Source: Branchipolynoe longqiensis
Lineage: Eukaryota > Annelida > Polychaeta > Phyllodocida > Polynoidae
DNA: 64,000 nt
Assembly: GCA_030323885.1 (NCBI GenBank)
Contig: JASIRB010003302.1
Coordinates: 1 to 64,000 of the forward strand
Direction of reading: 5' to 3'
Part shown: piece after piece, positions 1-11,214 of the stretch
How positions within the stretch are numbered: position 1 is the first letter of the stretch
Layout: each line of letters begins with the position of its first letter
Notes under the pieces: generated by a model
The model's database searches: none
Told to the model about the DNA's origin: nothing
What the model saw: only the letters and a program-made list of their open reading frames with translations
Made by a program: the position numbers and the translations under genes

Positions 1-181
1 TTAGCTCAGTGTCAGGATAATGTGACTGAGTGGGATATCATGTCATGGTGCTGGCAGTCTGATTTCCCAGTGGGGCAGCACTATAAAATCACCATGAGTA
101 CACACTGTCACAATCGGTACCAGTCCTAATAGGACCTTAGATGTAGCCAGGACGTAAAACTCCAATAACCAACCAACCAAC
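1..181 (+). mobile_element. SINE-1 copy, cut by window start
   Basis: This is the 3' half of the main tRNA-derived SINE of the window. It has the conserved body (TCAGGATAATGTGACTGAG, then GGGCAGCACTATAAA) followed by the 3' domain and a tail of AACC repeats. The tRNA-like head lies outside the window. It matches the copies at 8286-8621 and, inverted, 7455-7783. Confidence 0.8.
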
Positions 182-529
182 CGTGGGGGTAGCAGGTCCC
201 TGTGAAGCATGTTCTGGAGAAATGGTCTTATAATAAAGGATTTCGACTACCAACTGAGCCTTCGACCTGTGTGGCAAGAACCTAGTGTTTTGGAGAGCAG
301 CTGTCTGCGCATGTTCCATGGAGCAGAGTCTGTATCTGTGTACTAGGTGTACAGTGTATAGACTCTATACAGGTGGAGGGAAGGGGGGGGGGGGCAGTGG
401 GCAGTGGTGGACAGCTGCAGTGAGGGGCGCGATGACCTTGACTGCGTTGATTATCGGTGAAGGTCACGCGATTATCTAATGTAGACGGGCGTGCCAACGT
501 GTACACGCGGCGGCCGGCTAACGGAGTGG
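182..529. other. Unassigned segment
   Basis: No gene or known repeat was recognised. The segment has a poly-G run near 386-395 and then becomes steadily more GC-rich. Short ORFs here show no recognisable domain. Confidence 0.4.
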
Positions 530-720
530 GCCGGGGGGCAGGCCGGGGGACAGGCCGGGGTGCGGGCTGGGGGGGGGGGAGGGGGCTATGGGCAGGCCGG
601 GGGGGGGGGGAGGCTATGGGCAGGCCGGGGGACGGGTCGGGGGAAGGCTGGGGTTAGGCCGGGGGCAGTCCGGGGGACGGACCGGGGGGCGGGGGAGGGG
701 GGGGGGGGTGTGTGGAGCCC
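530..720 (+). repeat. G-rich degenerate minisatellite
   Basis: The plus strand is a run of GGCCGGGGGAC / GGGCTATGGGCAGGCC-like units with many G-runs of four or more. It could form G-quadruplexes. The ORFs across it are low-complexity and not credible as proteins. Confidence 0.7.
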
Positions 721-954
721 GGGGCATGGGCCAGGGGTCGGGTGGTGGGGCGGGGCGAGCAGGAGGTCCATGTTAGCCGAGAACACACGCAAAGAGTGCC
801 GGGGGGCCCATTCAGGGGAGCGGCGGGGCACCATCTCCCGCCGCAATCCGGGGCTGATCAGCGAAACGCCGCCTGCGATTGGAGATCAGGGAACTCAGGT
901 ATCGGACGTCTTTGGCATACGTCTTCAAGACGCTTGGCGAGTGCAACACCAGTA

Positions 955-1100
955 TATATTAATTATATATATATACTGCATAGCAGGGAAATTATATATA
1001 TTATATATATATATATATATGCACTGCTATGTATATATCTTCTGTATATGTGACATATATTATATGATGAATGTACTATATAATTTATTATGTGTATATA
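955..1100. repeat. AT-rich (TA)n microsatellite
   Basis: Imperfect TATATA runs, a frequent substrate for slippage and cruciform formation. No gene is present. Confidence 0.85.
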
Positions 1101-1189
1101 AATAACGGCAGTCCCTTAATGTTTCTCTCTAACCACCTTAACTTCCATGTTAATCACTGCGAAGTGGGCATTCTCTCCTCCCCGCCTAC

Positions 1190-1200
1190 ATATCTATATA

Positions 1201-1249
<49 letters not shown>

Positions 1250-1262
1250 ATCTATTATATAC
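1190..1262. repeat. (TA)n microsatellite
   Basis: Near-perfect TA dinucleotide array. The unique 1263-1512 segment beyond it ends in a SINE-like tail (GAGTCGAATAAACGAACC), but I could not assign a family. Confidence 0.85.
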
Positions 1263-1509
1263 ATATAAACGCTCGGAGAATTATTTATTATTTATTAGTG
1301 TCGATTCTACTCGACGGAATATTGGCCAATCGCCGTCGTCCGCTTGCCCCTGCTGCGGTGCTGCGCTCTCGACGCGGCCCGAGTGGGTTTGAATCGTCAC
1401 TTGCCTCCAGTTTTTTGCTTTTGTATTAGGTAGAGCATTTATCGCTCAGCCCGGAGTCGAATAAACGAACCAACCCAATCTGCTGTCTCTCGTCAATTCG
1501 TAGGGGAGG

Positions 1510-1512
<3 letters not shown>

Positions 1513-1592
<80 letters not shown>

Positions 1593-1615
1593 TATATATA
1601 TATATACATTAGTGC
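1513..1615. repeat. (TA)n microsatellite
   Basis: Two TA arrays separated by GTTATA. AT-rich unique sequence follows up to about 1795. Confidence 0.85.
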
Positions 1616-1795
1616 ATCATATATCAAATATATGTCACATACACAACAGATATATACATAGCAGCACATCTATATATGGTATACAGCATGTACTATGAAT
1701 AATACATATATGTCATGGACAGCATACACATTATGTACGATATATATTAGGTACCACATACAGAACATATATTAATAATAACAGATATATTGGCG

Positions 1796-3300
1796 GAGAG
1801 GAAAGAAGTAGGAGAGTTAGTTGGAGGTAGGAAGTAGACTGGTGGAGAGTGGGAGGGTAAGGGTGGCAGGGTGGTAGGTAGGAGTGTAAGGGTGGGAGGT
1901 ACGAGGGTAAGGGTGAGAGTTAGTATGGTAAGATTGGGAGTAGGAGGGTAAGTGTGGGAGTAGGAGGGTAAAGGTGGGAGTAGGAGGGTAAGTGTGGGAG
2001 TAGGAGGGTAAGTGTGGGAGTAGGAGGGTAAGAGTGGGAGTAGGAGGGTAAGAGTAGGAGTAGGAGGGTAAGAGTGGGAGTAGGAGCGTTAGAGTGGGAG
2101 TAGGAGGGTAAGAGTGGGAGAACGAGGGTAAGAGTGGGAGTAGGAGGGTAAGAGTGGGAGTAGGAGTGTAAGAGTGGGAGTAGGAGGGTTAGATTGGGAG
2201 TAGGAGGGTAAGAGTGGGAGAACGAGGGTAAGAGTGGGAGTAGGAGGGTTAGAGTGGGAGTAGGAGGGTAAGAGTGGGAGAATGAGGGTAAGAGTGGGAG
2301 TAAGAGGGTAAGAATGGGAGTAGGAGGGTTAGGGTGGGAGTAGGAGGGTAAGAGTGGGAGTAGGAGGGTTAGGGTGAGAGGTAGGAGGGTAAGATTGGGA
2401 GTAGGATGGTACCGTGGGAGAGAGGAGGGTAACTGTAGGAGTATGAGTATAAGAGTGGGAGTAGGAGGGTAAGAGTGGGAGAAGGAGGGTAAGAGTGGGA
2501 GTCGGAGGGTACCATGGGAGGGAGAAGGAGGGTAAGTGTGGGAGTTGGAGGGTAAGAGTGAGAGTAGGAGGGTGAGAGTGGGAGTAGGAGGGTAAGGATG
2601 GGATGTAGTATGGTAAGGATGGGATGTAGGAGGGTAAGATTGGGAGTAGGAGGGTAAGAGTGAGAGTAGGAGGTAAGAGTTGGAGTAGGAGGGTACCATG
2701 GGAGGGAGAAGGGGGTTAAGTGAGGGAGTAGGAGGGTAAGAGTGGGAGTAGGAGGGTAAGAGTGGAAGTAGGAGGGTGAGAGTGGGAGGAGGAGGGTGAG
2801 AGTGGGAGTAGGGGGGTAAGTAGGAGGGTAAGAGTGGGAGTGGGAGTAGGAGGGTACCATGGGAGGGAGAAGGAGGGTAAGTGTGGGAGTTGGAGGGTAA
2901 GAGTGAGAGTAGGAGGGTGAGAGTGGGAGTAGGAGGGTAAGGATGGGATGTAGGAGGGTAAGATTGGGAGTAGGAGGGTAAGAGTGAGAGTAGGAGGGTA
3001 AGAGTGGGAGTAGGAGGGTACCATGGGAGGGAGAAGGAGGTTAAGTGAGGGAGTAGGAGGGTAAGAGAGAGAGTAGGAGTGGGAGTAGGAAGGTAAGAGT
3101 GGGAGTAAGAGGGTGAGAGTGGGAGTAGGAGGGTACCGTAGGAGTAGGAGGGTAAGAGTGGGAGTAGGAGGGTGAGTTTGTTTGTTTCTTGTTGTTTTAC
3201 GTCCTATCAACATCTAAAGTCATATGAGGACGGGAGGAGGGTGAGAGTGGGAGTAGGAGGGTGAGAGTGGGAGTAGGAGGGTAGCGTGGGAGGGAGAAGG
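1796..3300 (+). repeat. 20-bp G-rich minisatellite
   Basis: Array of GTGGGAGTAGGAGGGTAAGA units, about 70 copies. A longer-range variant containing GGTACCATGGGAGGGAGAAGG recurs several times (about 2500, 2693, 2853 and 3018), so there is higher-order structure. A short SINE 3'-tail fragment sits inside it at 3182-3236. The Ser/Pro/Leu-rich minus-strand ORFs arise only because stops are absent from the unit. Confidence 0.95.
3182..3236 (-). mobile_element. SINE-1 3'-tail fragment inside a minisatellite
   Basis: It contains TTGTTGTTTTACGTCC and a diverged copy of the SINE-1 3' domain in inverse orientation, ending in GAGGACGGGA. G-rich 20-bp units continue on both sides. Only about 55 bp of the SINE is present. 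Confidence 0.7.
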
Positions 3301-3575
3301 GGAGAAAATGGAGCGGGGAGACGCTGGACTTATATCCCTACAGAACGATTACCAGATTGAAACTGCAGACAGAATTAGAGTGTGTGTATGTATGTGGAGT
3401 GGGAGACGGGAGTGGGGAGGAGTCAGGATGGCAGTGCGATCGATATTTGATAGAGATGGGAAAGTGTTTCGGGCAAAGTTGGCTTCTCCGGGAGACCGTG
3501 GGAACTGCGAGATGCAGCTGCTCGAGATCACCAGGGGAGCTTCTACTGGAAACATGCACTAAGCCTTCCCGGTGT
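3301..3575. other. Unique segment between two minisatellites
   Basis: Non-repetitive and open over short frames on both strands. I recognised no domain and no convincing exon pair. Confidence 0.3.
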
Positions 3576-3960
3576 GAGCAGCTCAGTGAGCTGGTGAGTG
3601 AGCAGCTCACTGAGTGGGTCAGTGAGCGGGACAGTGAGTAGCTCAGTGAGCAGATCAGTGAGCTGGTAAGTGAGTAGCTCAGTGAGCAGCTCTGTGAGCG
3701 GGTTAGTGATCAGCTCAGTGAGTGGGTCAGCGAGCGGGTCAGCGAGCGGGTCAGCAAGCGGGTCAATGAGCAGGTCAGTGAGCGGGTCAATGAGCGGGTC
3801 AGTGAGCAGCTATGTGAGCGGGTTAGTGAGCAGCTCAGTGAGAGGCTCAGTGAGCGGGTCAGTGAGCGGGTCAATGAGCGGGTCCTGGGAGCAGCTCAGT
3901 GAGCTGGTGAGTGAGTTGGTCAGTGAGCAGCTCAGTCACTGCCCAACTCAGTGAGCAAAT
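3576..3960 (+). repeat. 12-bp minisatellite
   Basis: Units of CAGTGAGCGGGT and the variant CAGTGAGCAGCT. The period is a multiple of three, so it reads as Ser/Gly repeats in one frame. That ORF is not considered a gene. Confidence 0.92.
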
Positions 3961-5090
3961 CTGCCCAACTCAGTGAACATCCCTGAGCAATTATATGAGC
4001 AGTTTTGACCAATTCACCGAGCAGCTACCTGAACCATTATGTAAACAACTGTCAGCAGCTCCACAAAGCACCTTGCCTGCTGACCCATTAATCTACAACC
4101 GCGCTGAGGCCAGGACCACGCCCATCGAAACCAACATACACCAGGCTGATGAACATTACCGTAAAATACAGCACAATCGGTATGTCCGCTGAATTCAAAC
4201 ATAAACAGGATTATAGTTTACCTTAGGGGCTTTTGAGTCAAATTCTCCTGGAGGTCCTCGTTTTTACTACCCTGCTTAGACACCTTTTCTACCATTTTTT
4301 TTAGGGAATGGGTCCCTGCTTAAAAAGAGCAACACCAGCAATTTCGAACATTCTTAAGAGGTAAAACCTTCTAAAAAGTAGTAATGAGAGTAGGAGTATT
4401 TACAGTGGATACACAGGTTCAAATCTAAATAAATGTTTTGCTTTTGATAATATTAAGCTAGCATCGGTTTATGCACCTTTAAAGTGCACAGTGCGACTTC
4501 GACTACAAATGAGACATTAACTGTATCCAGTATGGGATTCTAGTTGTTATTTACCACCTTAATATTTCTAAGTAAAATTGCCTTTCAAGGTCATGGCGGT
4601 GGAGTGTCAAAACAAAGCCCGGGCCACTCGGTTCGTTACAATTACACAATTGGGACAAAGGAAATGCACATCTTGCAAGTAATCTTGTGTGGTAAATCTT
4701 TGAGGCAATGGTTTAAAAAAAACGGCGTCTTTTTTGTTTGTAAATATGTTTATTCATTAGAATAATTCATTCGTCAGCATCGAAGCCCTCGTCTTCCAGG
4801 CACAAGTTGTAATTGTTATTTACACAATTCTGTGTGTTGCTGATTATGATATTAAATGATAGTGAAGGGATGATGTAGGAGACTGGGGGGGAAGTGTTTG
4901 CCAGATTGCATTGTTTGCCTTTTGTATTTAATGTATTTTGCTAATGTATTTAATTCTTTCTTTCACATAATCAAGACTGAGTGCTCGGTGGGTTACTCCA
5001 GAGACAGGGTTCGGTATTATTTAAATTCCTGGACGGCAGGAAAGCAGGTGTTGCGGGAGTTTTAGTGGTTGAGTGAGTTAGCAGGAAAAC
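3961..5090. other. AT-rich unique DNA, no gene seen
   Basis: About 1.1 kb of moderately AT-rich sequence. A weak match to the end of the TTAA-bounded element occurs near 4461-4488 (GCATCGGTTTATGCACC then TTTAAAG). No coding exon was recognised. Confidence 0.4.
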
Positions 5091-5960
5091 AGGAGAGGAG
5101 GAGATGAGGCTATGAGGACATGAGGAGAGGAGGAGAGGAGGAGAGGAGGAGAGGAGGAGAGGAGGAGAGGAGAGGAGGAGAGGAGGAGAGGAGGAGTGGA
5201 GGAGAAGACGAGTGGAAAAGAGGACGAGAGGAGGAGAGGGGGAGAGGAGGAGAGGAGGACTGGAGGAGAGGAGGAGTGGAGAAGAGGAGGAGAGGACGAG
5301 AGGAGGAGAGGAGGAGAGGAGGAGAGGAGGAGAGGAGGAGTGGCGGAGGGGAGGAGAGGTGGATAGGAGGAGAGGATGAGAGGATGAGAGGTGGATAGGA
5401 GGAGAGGAGGAGAGGAGAAGAGGAGAGGAGAAGAGGAGGAGAGGTGGATAGGAGGAGAGGAGGAGTGGAGGAGAGTAGGAGTGGAGGAGATTAGGAGAGG
5501 AGGAGAGGAGGAGTGGAGGAGAGGAGGAGAGGAGGAGAGGTGGATAGCTGGAAAGATGGAGAGGAGGAGAGGTGGATAGGAGGAGAGGAGGACTGCAGAA
5601 ATGGAGGACAGGATGAGAGGAGGAGAGGAGGAGAGGAGATGAGAGGTGGAGAGGCGGAGAGGCGAGGAGGAGGAGGAGGAGGAGAGGAGGAGAGAAGGAG
5701 AGGTGGATAGGAGAAGAGGAGGAGTGGAGAAGTGGAGGAGAGAAGGAGGGGAGGAGAGGCGGAGAGGAGGAGAGGAGGAGAGGAGGAGAGGAGGAGAGGA
5801 GGAGAGGAGGATAGGAGGAGGGGAGGATAGGAAGAGAAGACGAGAGGAGGATAGGAGGAGAAGCGGAGAGGAGCAGTGAAGAGAGGAGGAGAGGAGGAGA
5901 GGAGCAGTGGAGGAGAGGTAGAGAGAGAGGAGGAGAGGAAGAGAGAAGGATAGGAGGAGG
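5091..5960 (+). repeat. Polypurine GGAGAGGAGGA tract
   Basis: About 870 bp of almost pure purine on the plus strand, built from GAGGAGAGGA and the variants GTGGATAGGA and GAGTGGAGGA. Long polypurine-polypyrimidine tracts can form triplex (H-DNA). The Arg/Glu/Gly ORFs are low-complexity artefacts. Confidence 0.95.
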
Positions 5961-6098
5961 GATGGAGGTTACAGCAGAGCGGGCAGGGAGGGGGCAGTGG
6001 GAACCAGTGCAGAGGAGGGTGGTTTCTTCCTATGGGGTGTTACTTATGCAGTGTGTTATGTAAGCTGATTGCAGAGACGAAATGGAACATTTGGATCT

Positions 6099-6410
6099 AG
6101 GCTCCTCGTATTGGTAACCGATCGCTGTGGCCGAATCACTAAGAGCGCAGGCTTCCTGGTGCTCGAATCACAGTTGAGTCAAACCAATGACTTAGAAAAT
6201 GTATACTTGTTGCTACCTAGCCTTGGTGCTCAGCATTACGAGGAAAGGGCAATGACTGCTATCACTCAGTATCATGATAACGTCACCGAGTGGGCTATCG
6301 GTCTGGTTTCCGAGTGGGGCAGCACTATAAAGTCCCCATAAGTGCACAATGTCACAAATCAGTGCCGCATTCTGACATCGCCTAGGTTGTCAAACCCAAA
6401 CAAATAAAAC
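6099..6410 (+). mobile_element. SINE-1, near full length
   Basis: The tRNA-like head (GGCCGAATCACTAAGAGCGC for the A box, then a B box decayed to GCTCGAATCACAG) is followed by GAGTCAAACCAATGACTTA and the conserved body. The 3' domain is diverged and ends AACCCAAACAAATAAAAC. Confidence 0.85.
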
Positions 6411-6930
6411 TTAAATATATTTTTGCCACTTGTATTACCATTGTTTTCCGAGTGTCTGCGACCAGCCCTCTACCTGGGGATAACTCACATATCCTCTACT
6501 TCTTACATCCCCACCAGACAACCTGCCGCACATGCCCACACCATGCACTCATCATCATGAAAGCTGAAAGCTGACTGCAAAAGTGTTGAAGTGCTGCTGG
6601 CTTTTGCAAGTTACCAGCGGCACTCTCTCGGGGAGCAAATAGAGGTTTCACACCGGCAAGAACATGTCAAGACAGGCGCAAAACTATTTGTCCCTGCAGT
6701 GGCTGGTCGGGAGATGTTGGGAGTTCCATACATCAACCACCCTTAATGCTGCCACAGTGACATGGTTTTTGGTTTAGGGTTTGCTCCCTTAGCCTTCGGT
6801 TCTGTCAAGAACCTGTACCACAAGGCAGTGGTTTACAACTCTGCAGGGCAGGGGTGTCAAACTCCCTGAGGTGTTGCAATAACTGCAGTACCTGCATAAC
6901 CTAACATGCACCACTTAGACTTCAAACTGC
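6411..6930. other. Unique segment between SINE copies
   Basis: About 520 bp with no recognisable coding exon, satellite or element. Confidence 0.35.
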
Positions 6931-7190
6931 TTGGTTGGTTGTTGGGAGTCTTAACCTGCTGACAACATCTAATGTCATATCAGGATGGGTACCGACTTGT
7001 GACAGTGTGCATTCATTGTGACTTTATAGTGCTGCCCCACTCAGTCACATTGTCCTGACACTGAGCCAAACAGGCCTTGCCCTATCCTAATATTGCCGAG
7101 TGCCTGGGTAGGAAGTGATAAGTATAAATTTTATAAGTCATTAGTTTGACTTGACCAGTGTTCGACTCCCACGATCTACCAAAACGAGAG
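6931..7190 (-). mobile_element. SINE-1, internal deletion
   Basis: Minus-strand copy starting with the TTGGTTGGTTGTTGG tail. About 37 bp of the body (the segment with the CCGGCACCATGA motif) is missing between GCTGCCCCACT and CAGTCACATTG. The head is degraded (GTTCGACTCCC remains of the B box). Confidence 0.85.
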
Positions 7191-7454
7191 ACGGACACTC
7201 AACTCCTTTGGCCAGCCCGTCTAGTATGTGCTGCTCCGTAGGTAATCATATTGGCATATTAAAACATACACCACATGTGGATGTCATTTGGCATCTGTAC
7301 ACAGGGGATATGATTGGATAAGAATCGGCGACATTCAGTGGACATTAGTAGCTATTTACATTTAATGAATATTCATGGACGCAAGGATGAATATATAAGG
7401 ATGAATATTTAGATAGGTCTAGGGTAATTTCCACATAGTGACTTGGTGATTGCT

Positions 7455-7783
7455 TTTGCCTTGTTGGAGTTTTACGTCCGGGTAACATCCAAGGTCATAT
7501 CAGGACGAGTATGGACTTGTTGCAGTGTGCACTCATGGTGACTTCATAGTGCTGCCCCATTGGGACACCAGGCCGCCAGCACCATGATCTGATTTCGCAC
7601 TCAGACACATTATCCTAATACTGACCTAACCAGTCCTTACCATATCCCAGTAATGCCAAGCACCATTCTCGGCAGTGACAAGTATCAATTTGATAAGTCA
7701 TTGGTTTGACTCGACCGGGAATCGAAATCCCGACCTTCCGCACGGGAGACCTGCGCTCTACCGATTCGACCACCGCGTCCGGT
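7455..7783 (-). mobile_element. SINE-1, full length, best tRNA head
   Basis: This copy best shows the family's structure. Read on the minus strand it starts with a tRNA-like head with an A-box match (TGGTCGAATCGGTAGAGCGC) and a B-box-like GGGATTTCGATTCCC. The linker GAGTCAAACCAATGAC, the central body and the 3' domain (GACCTTGGATGTTACCCGG) follow, and it ends ACGTAAAACTCCAACAA. Such an internal RNA polymerase III promoter is standard for tRNA-derived SINEs. There is no ORF. Length is about 330 bp. Confidence 0.9.
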
Positions 7784-7989
7784 AGTTGGGTTTGAAGGCA
7801 GAGGGGGGAATGCCATGCTCCATGTGTGTAAGAAGGGGTTTTTGATTTTTAATAAGTTTGCTTGGAGGCACTACAAGTAAGGCACTGGCCGAAGTCAGCC
7901 CTGTTATTGACATACATATGGATGTCGTCAGAATCAGCTCAGAAAAAGCCTTGGGTTATGAAGAGATGATCCTCGCGGTACTAAATTCT

Positions 7990-8245
7990 AACAATGCACA
8001 CCATTGACGACATTTACAACACTGCCCCCAATGGGAGACTGGGCCAGCGACACCATGACCCGATATCCCATTCCATTGCATTATCCTAATGCAGAGCAAA
8101 ACAGTCCAAATCCTGTCCCAAGCCTAGCCTAGCGACAAGTAAAAATTTGGTAAGCTATTTGCTTGACTCGATCGATGTTTGAATTCACAACCTCGCACAT
8201 GGGAAACGAGCCAGCGCTCTCACTGATCCAACCATCCAGTCTAGG
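7990..8245 (-). mobile_element. SINE-1, diverged, lacking its 3' tail
   Basis: It keeps the body and a degraded head (GAGCCAGCGCTCTCACTGATC) but has lost the ACGTAAAAC tail. Confidence 0.7.
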
Positions 8246-8285
8246 TGTCAGACTGCTGCCATGGGCACCCTCTATATAGTCTGGC

Positions 8286-8621
8286 ACCGTGTGCGGTGAC
8301 CGAATATGTAGAGCACAGCCCTTCCATGCGGGAGATCAGGAGTTTAATTCCATTCGAGTCAAACCAATGACTTACAAAATTGATACTTGTTGCTTCCTAG
8401 GCTGAAGCTCGCCATTAATAGGATAGGGCAAGGACTGGTTAGCTCAGTGTCAGGATAATGTCACTGAGTGTGATATCAGGTCATGGTGCCGGCAGCCTGC
8501 TTTCCCAGTGGAGAAGCACTATAAAGTCGCTATGTGTGTGCACACTGTCACAAGGTGGTACCCATCCCGATATCACCTTAGATATTGCCAGGATGTAAAA
8601 CTCCAACAACCAACCAACCTA
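8286..8621 (+). mobile_element. SINE-1, full length
   Basis: Head (GGTGACCGAATATGTAGAGC, B box GGAGTTTAATTCC), linker, body and 3' domain are all present, ending ATGTAAAACTCCAACAACC with AACC repeats. It is inverted relative to the three copies just upstream, so four copies lie within 1.7 kb. Confidence 0.9.
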
Positions 8622-8905
8622 TATAGTCTGGGGCCAGCATTTAAACTGTTTATAGGCATGCCAGACTGGGCAACAGCGTATGGAGAGCTAGTTAGTGTGC
8701 TTCCTGCTCTCTAAGTGCAGTCTCGCCACCAGGTGGAGTCTGGCCGCTCTACTTCCTACTCGGTGACCTTTAATGGTCACGTGGTGGTGGCGAAAGGTCA
8801 CGGACCGGCGTGTTTACCAACAGCGGGCCGCCAATTCTATGTTCGGAAGTGTCGGTCGGCTTTGTACCTACAGTGAGTAAATACCAACTTTAAAGTTGCA
8901 CAGTT
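8622..8905. other. Unique segment with CTCF-like motif
   Basis: Contains GCCACCAGGTGGAGTC near 8726, resembling a CTCF core, and GGTCACGTGG near 8776. No coding exon was recognised. Confidence 0.25.
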
Positions 8906-9205
8906 TTGTTGGTCGGTTGGTTGTTGGAGTTTTACGTCCTGGCAACATCTAAGGTCATATCGGGACGGGTACCGACTTGTGACAGTGCGCATTCATGGTA
9001 ACTTTAATAGTGCTACCCCACTGGGAGACTAGGCTGGCAGCACCATGAACTGATCTCCCACACAGTCACATTATCCTGACACAAAGCCAAGCAGCCCTTG
9101 CCCTATCGTAATAATGCCAAGCGCCTGGCTATCACGCGACAAGCATACATTTTCAAGTCATTGATTTGACTCGACCAGGGTTTGAATCTCAAAATCTACC
9201 AAAAC
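8906..9205 (-). mobile_element. SINE-1, near full length
   Basis: Starts GTTGGTCGGTTGGTTG, has a well-preserved 3' domain and body, and ends at a degraded B box (GGGTTTGAATCTC). Confidence 0.85.
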
Positions 9206-9690
9206 GGGATCCGGATGCTGAACTCATTCGGCCCTCCTGTCTTTCGAAAATGTGATGCCTTCATGGGACAATGCGGCTTTAAGGATGCCAAAGCAGCAAT
9301 GCCACAGTGTCTTTCTAGTAGTCCGTTGGTGTTGACAGCCGGCAGAGTGGGCTTCTTTGTATTTGTTTTGTTTGTGAATTTGTCTTTTACAACTTTTACA
9401 TCGTTTTTTTGTTGTTTTTCTTCTTTTTCTTTTTTTTGTATTTTTAAATGAAATGGACCATTATTTTTGTACATTTCAAGGCTGGACTTCCAGGATTTGA
9501 AAAGACCAAACTGTCTGGTAAATACAACCATATACGGCTTCAGTGTAGTAGACGGTCGGTGGTGGCGCCACTGTCGGAATAAGCTTAGGTCAATGAGTGA
9601 TGTATGGTCAGTGTTAAATTAAAAGAAATTATACTTCTAAGGACGCTGAAGCTTAGCTTGTTCGGGGCGTCAGCAACCCTAGGGCCGGGT
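9206..9690. other. Unique segment with T-rich tract
   Basis: Contains a TTTTTCTTCTTTTTC-type run near 9400-9445. The overlapping ORFs on both strands match nothing I know and include this low-complexity tract, so they are not called. Confidence 0.35.
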
Positions 9691-9838
9691 AGGTATGTAC
9701 GTATTTATGTATGTATGTATGCATGTATGTATGTGTGTATGGATGTATGTATGTGTGTATGTATGTATGTATGTGTGTATGTGTATGTGTGTATTTATGT
9801 ATGGATGTAGTATGTGTGTATATATGTATGTGTGTATG
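9691..9838 (+). repeat. (TATG)n / (TGTATG)n microsatellite
   Basis: Tetra- and hexanucleotide mixture abutting the 3' end of the LINE fragment at 9839. Confidence 0.92.
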
Positions 9839-10735
9839 ATTGATTGATTGGTGGTTGCTTTACGCCGTGTCGGCAGCATAGGCCATATTCACGGCGAGAA
9901 ATGTTTGTTTTTTGTTCAAACCATCGCCTTTACATGTAAAGGCAGACAATCAATTATGTGCCAATAGACACTCATTAAATTAGAAAGCTCACAATCATAT
10001 ATTTGTGGTCAAGGGAAACAAATTCCCATAGAAAAAGAAAAGTTTTTATTAATAATTGATAGAATCTATTTAGTAAACTATATGAGGTGGGACAGTCCAG
10101 CTGCCCTCAAAAAGGCTAACATGTTTTCCTGTTTTACCTTCGTAAAAAGGTCATGCATACTGTCTGCAGTGTAGAACTGTTGGCGCAGGGCAAAGAAATC
10201 AATGCAACTTAGTCAAATGTGTTTGAGTGTCAGTGGGGACTGACACCCAATACATTCAGGGGGAGGTTCCCCCTTGAGCAGAAAAGCATGTGTAAGCCAC
10301 GAGTGGCCAATACGGCAGCGGCGAAGGACCACTTGGTCCCGCCCACCTCCCGCATGAGTCTGTGGTGGCTTTCCCACAGATGGTTCAATTTCTTTAAGTT
10401 TATTAATGTTTTCATCCCACTCATGTTGCCATTTGGATTTTATGTGGGTGGCTATTAGTGGTTTCAGATCAGAGTGAGGGATCAGACATGGTTCAAGATC
10501 ACAGTTCAGGGCCATCTTCGCAGCCCAATCAGCTCGTTCGTTTACTTGTATGCCGACATGGCCAGGCACCCAGCACAGGTGGATGTCATACCCATCCGTT
10601 GTCAGTTGGTTCATTTTATAAATGACCGTTGCTAGAATAGGGTGATTCGTTTTTAGTCCAGCAACAGCCAGGAGGCAAGAGAACGAATCACTGTATATAA
10701 CATAGTTAGTGTGGTTGGATACCTCAATACACTCA
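9839..10735 (-). mobile_element. 5'-truncated non-LTR retrotransposon (RNase H end + 3'UTR)
   Basis: Read on the minus strand, a decayed ORF end (RNase H, then a Cys/His knuckle) is followed by about 240 bp of 3'UTR. It ends in GGCCTATGCTGCCGACACGG and CAATCAATCAATCAT, a short tandem tail typical of several LINE clades. The same tail appears in the opposite orientation at 44049-44120, so the family is multicopy. The 5' side breaks off exactly at a TGTATG microsatellite. The RNase H fits I/Jockey-superfamily LINEs, but the clade cannot be fixed without the RT. Confidence 0.8.
10078..10735 (-). pseudogene. LINE ORF2 C-terminus: RNase H plus zinc-knuckle
   Basis: RNase H would remove template RNA during target-primed reverse transcription. 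Visible motifs are YSDSFSCLLAV (a catalytic Asp block) and WVPGHVGIQVNERADWAA (His and the final Asp of the fold). A Cys-x2-Cys...His...Cys pattern follows (PECIGCQSPLTLKHI, then a Cys), as in LINE C-termini. An in-frame TGA at 10213-10215 breaks the ORF within this knuckle. Beyond it the frame continues for about 44 codons to a natural-looking stop at 10078. The N-terminal side is cut at the microsatellite, so endonuclease and RT are missing. Confidence 0.82.
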
Positions 10736-10970
10736 AATGCGAGTGTATGTGTGTATGTATGTGTGTATGTGTGTGTATGTATGTGTGTATGTGTGAAGGT
10801 ATGTGTATGTATGTGTATGTATGTGTGTATGTGGGTATTTATGAATGTGAGTATGTATGTGTGTATGTATGTATGTATGTATATATGTATGTATGTATGT
10901 ACGTGTGTATGCATGTATGTGTGTAAGTGTATGTATGTATGTGTGCATGTGTGTATAATGCACAAGTATG
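10736..10970 (+). repeat. (TGTATG)n microsatellite
   Basis: Mixed GTATGTGTGTAT units. It abuts the broken 5' side of the LINE fragment, so that fragment is flanked on both sides by microsatellites of nearly the same composition. The Tyr/Val/Cys-rich ORFs are artefacts. Confidence 0.93.
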
Positions 10971-11214
10971 ATAAATAATGCACATATGTGATGTATAGCA
11001 GCTATACAAATATAAATACCAGAAGTTCTGTCTCAGATCTGTATCGCCCTGTTCACCATATCTTCCCAATTCGCCTGGTGGCGCCACCACCATGCTCCCA
11101 AAACACTAACCGCTCCTCACTGCCTGTGTCAGTGTCTATAACTAAAGAGTCTAGTGAGGTGTATTCACCTTCCCAGGTGAAATGCCACATACACAAGTAA
11201 GCGTGGGTAGATTC

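Noticed and set aside
491..1105. 204-codon Gly/Arg-rich ORF
   Set aside because: It starts in the G-rich minisatellite and ends in TA microsatellite. No conserved segment.
1920..3213. Long Pro/Ser/Leu-Thr ORFs on the minus strand
   Set aside because: They follow the 20-bp satellite and only exist because the unit lacks stops. No domain or start context is present.
1796..3300. Telomeric repeats (GGGTTAGGG occurs in places)
   Set aside because: Occasional GGGTTAGGGTGGGAG words are variants of the 20-bp unit. There are no tandem TTAGGG runs.
7700..7783. tRNA gene inside SINE-1
   Set aside because: A and B boxes belong to the SINE promoter. The sequence continues into a conserved body shared by all copies.
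9196..9531. 111-codon Lys-rich ORF on minus
   Set aside because: The Lys/Glu content comes from a T/C-rich tract on plus. The rest overlaps SINE-1 sequence.
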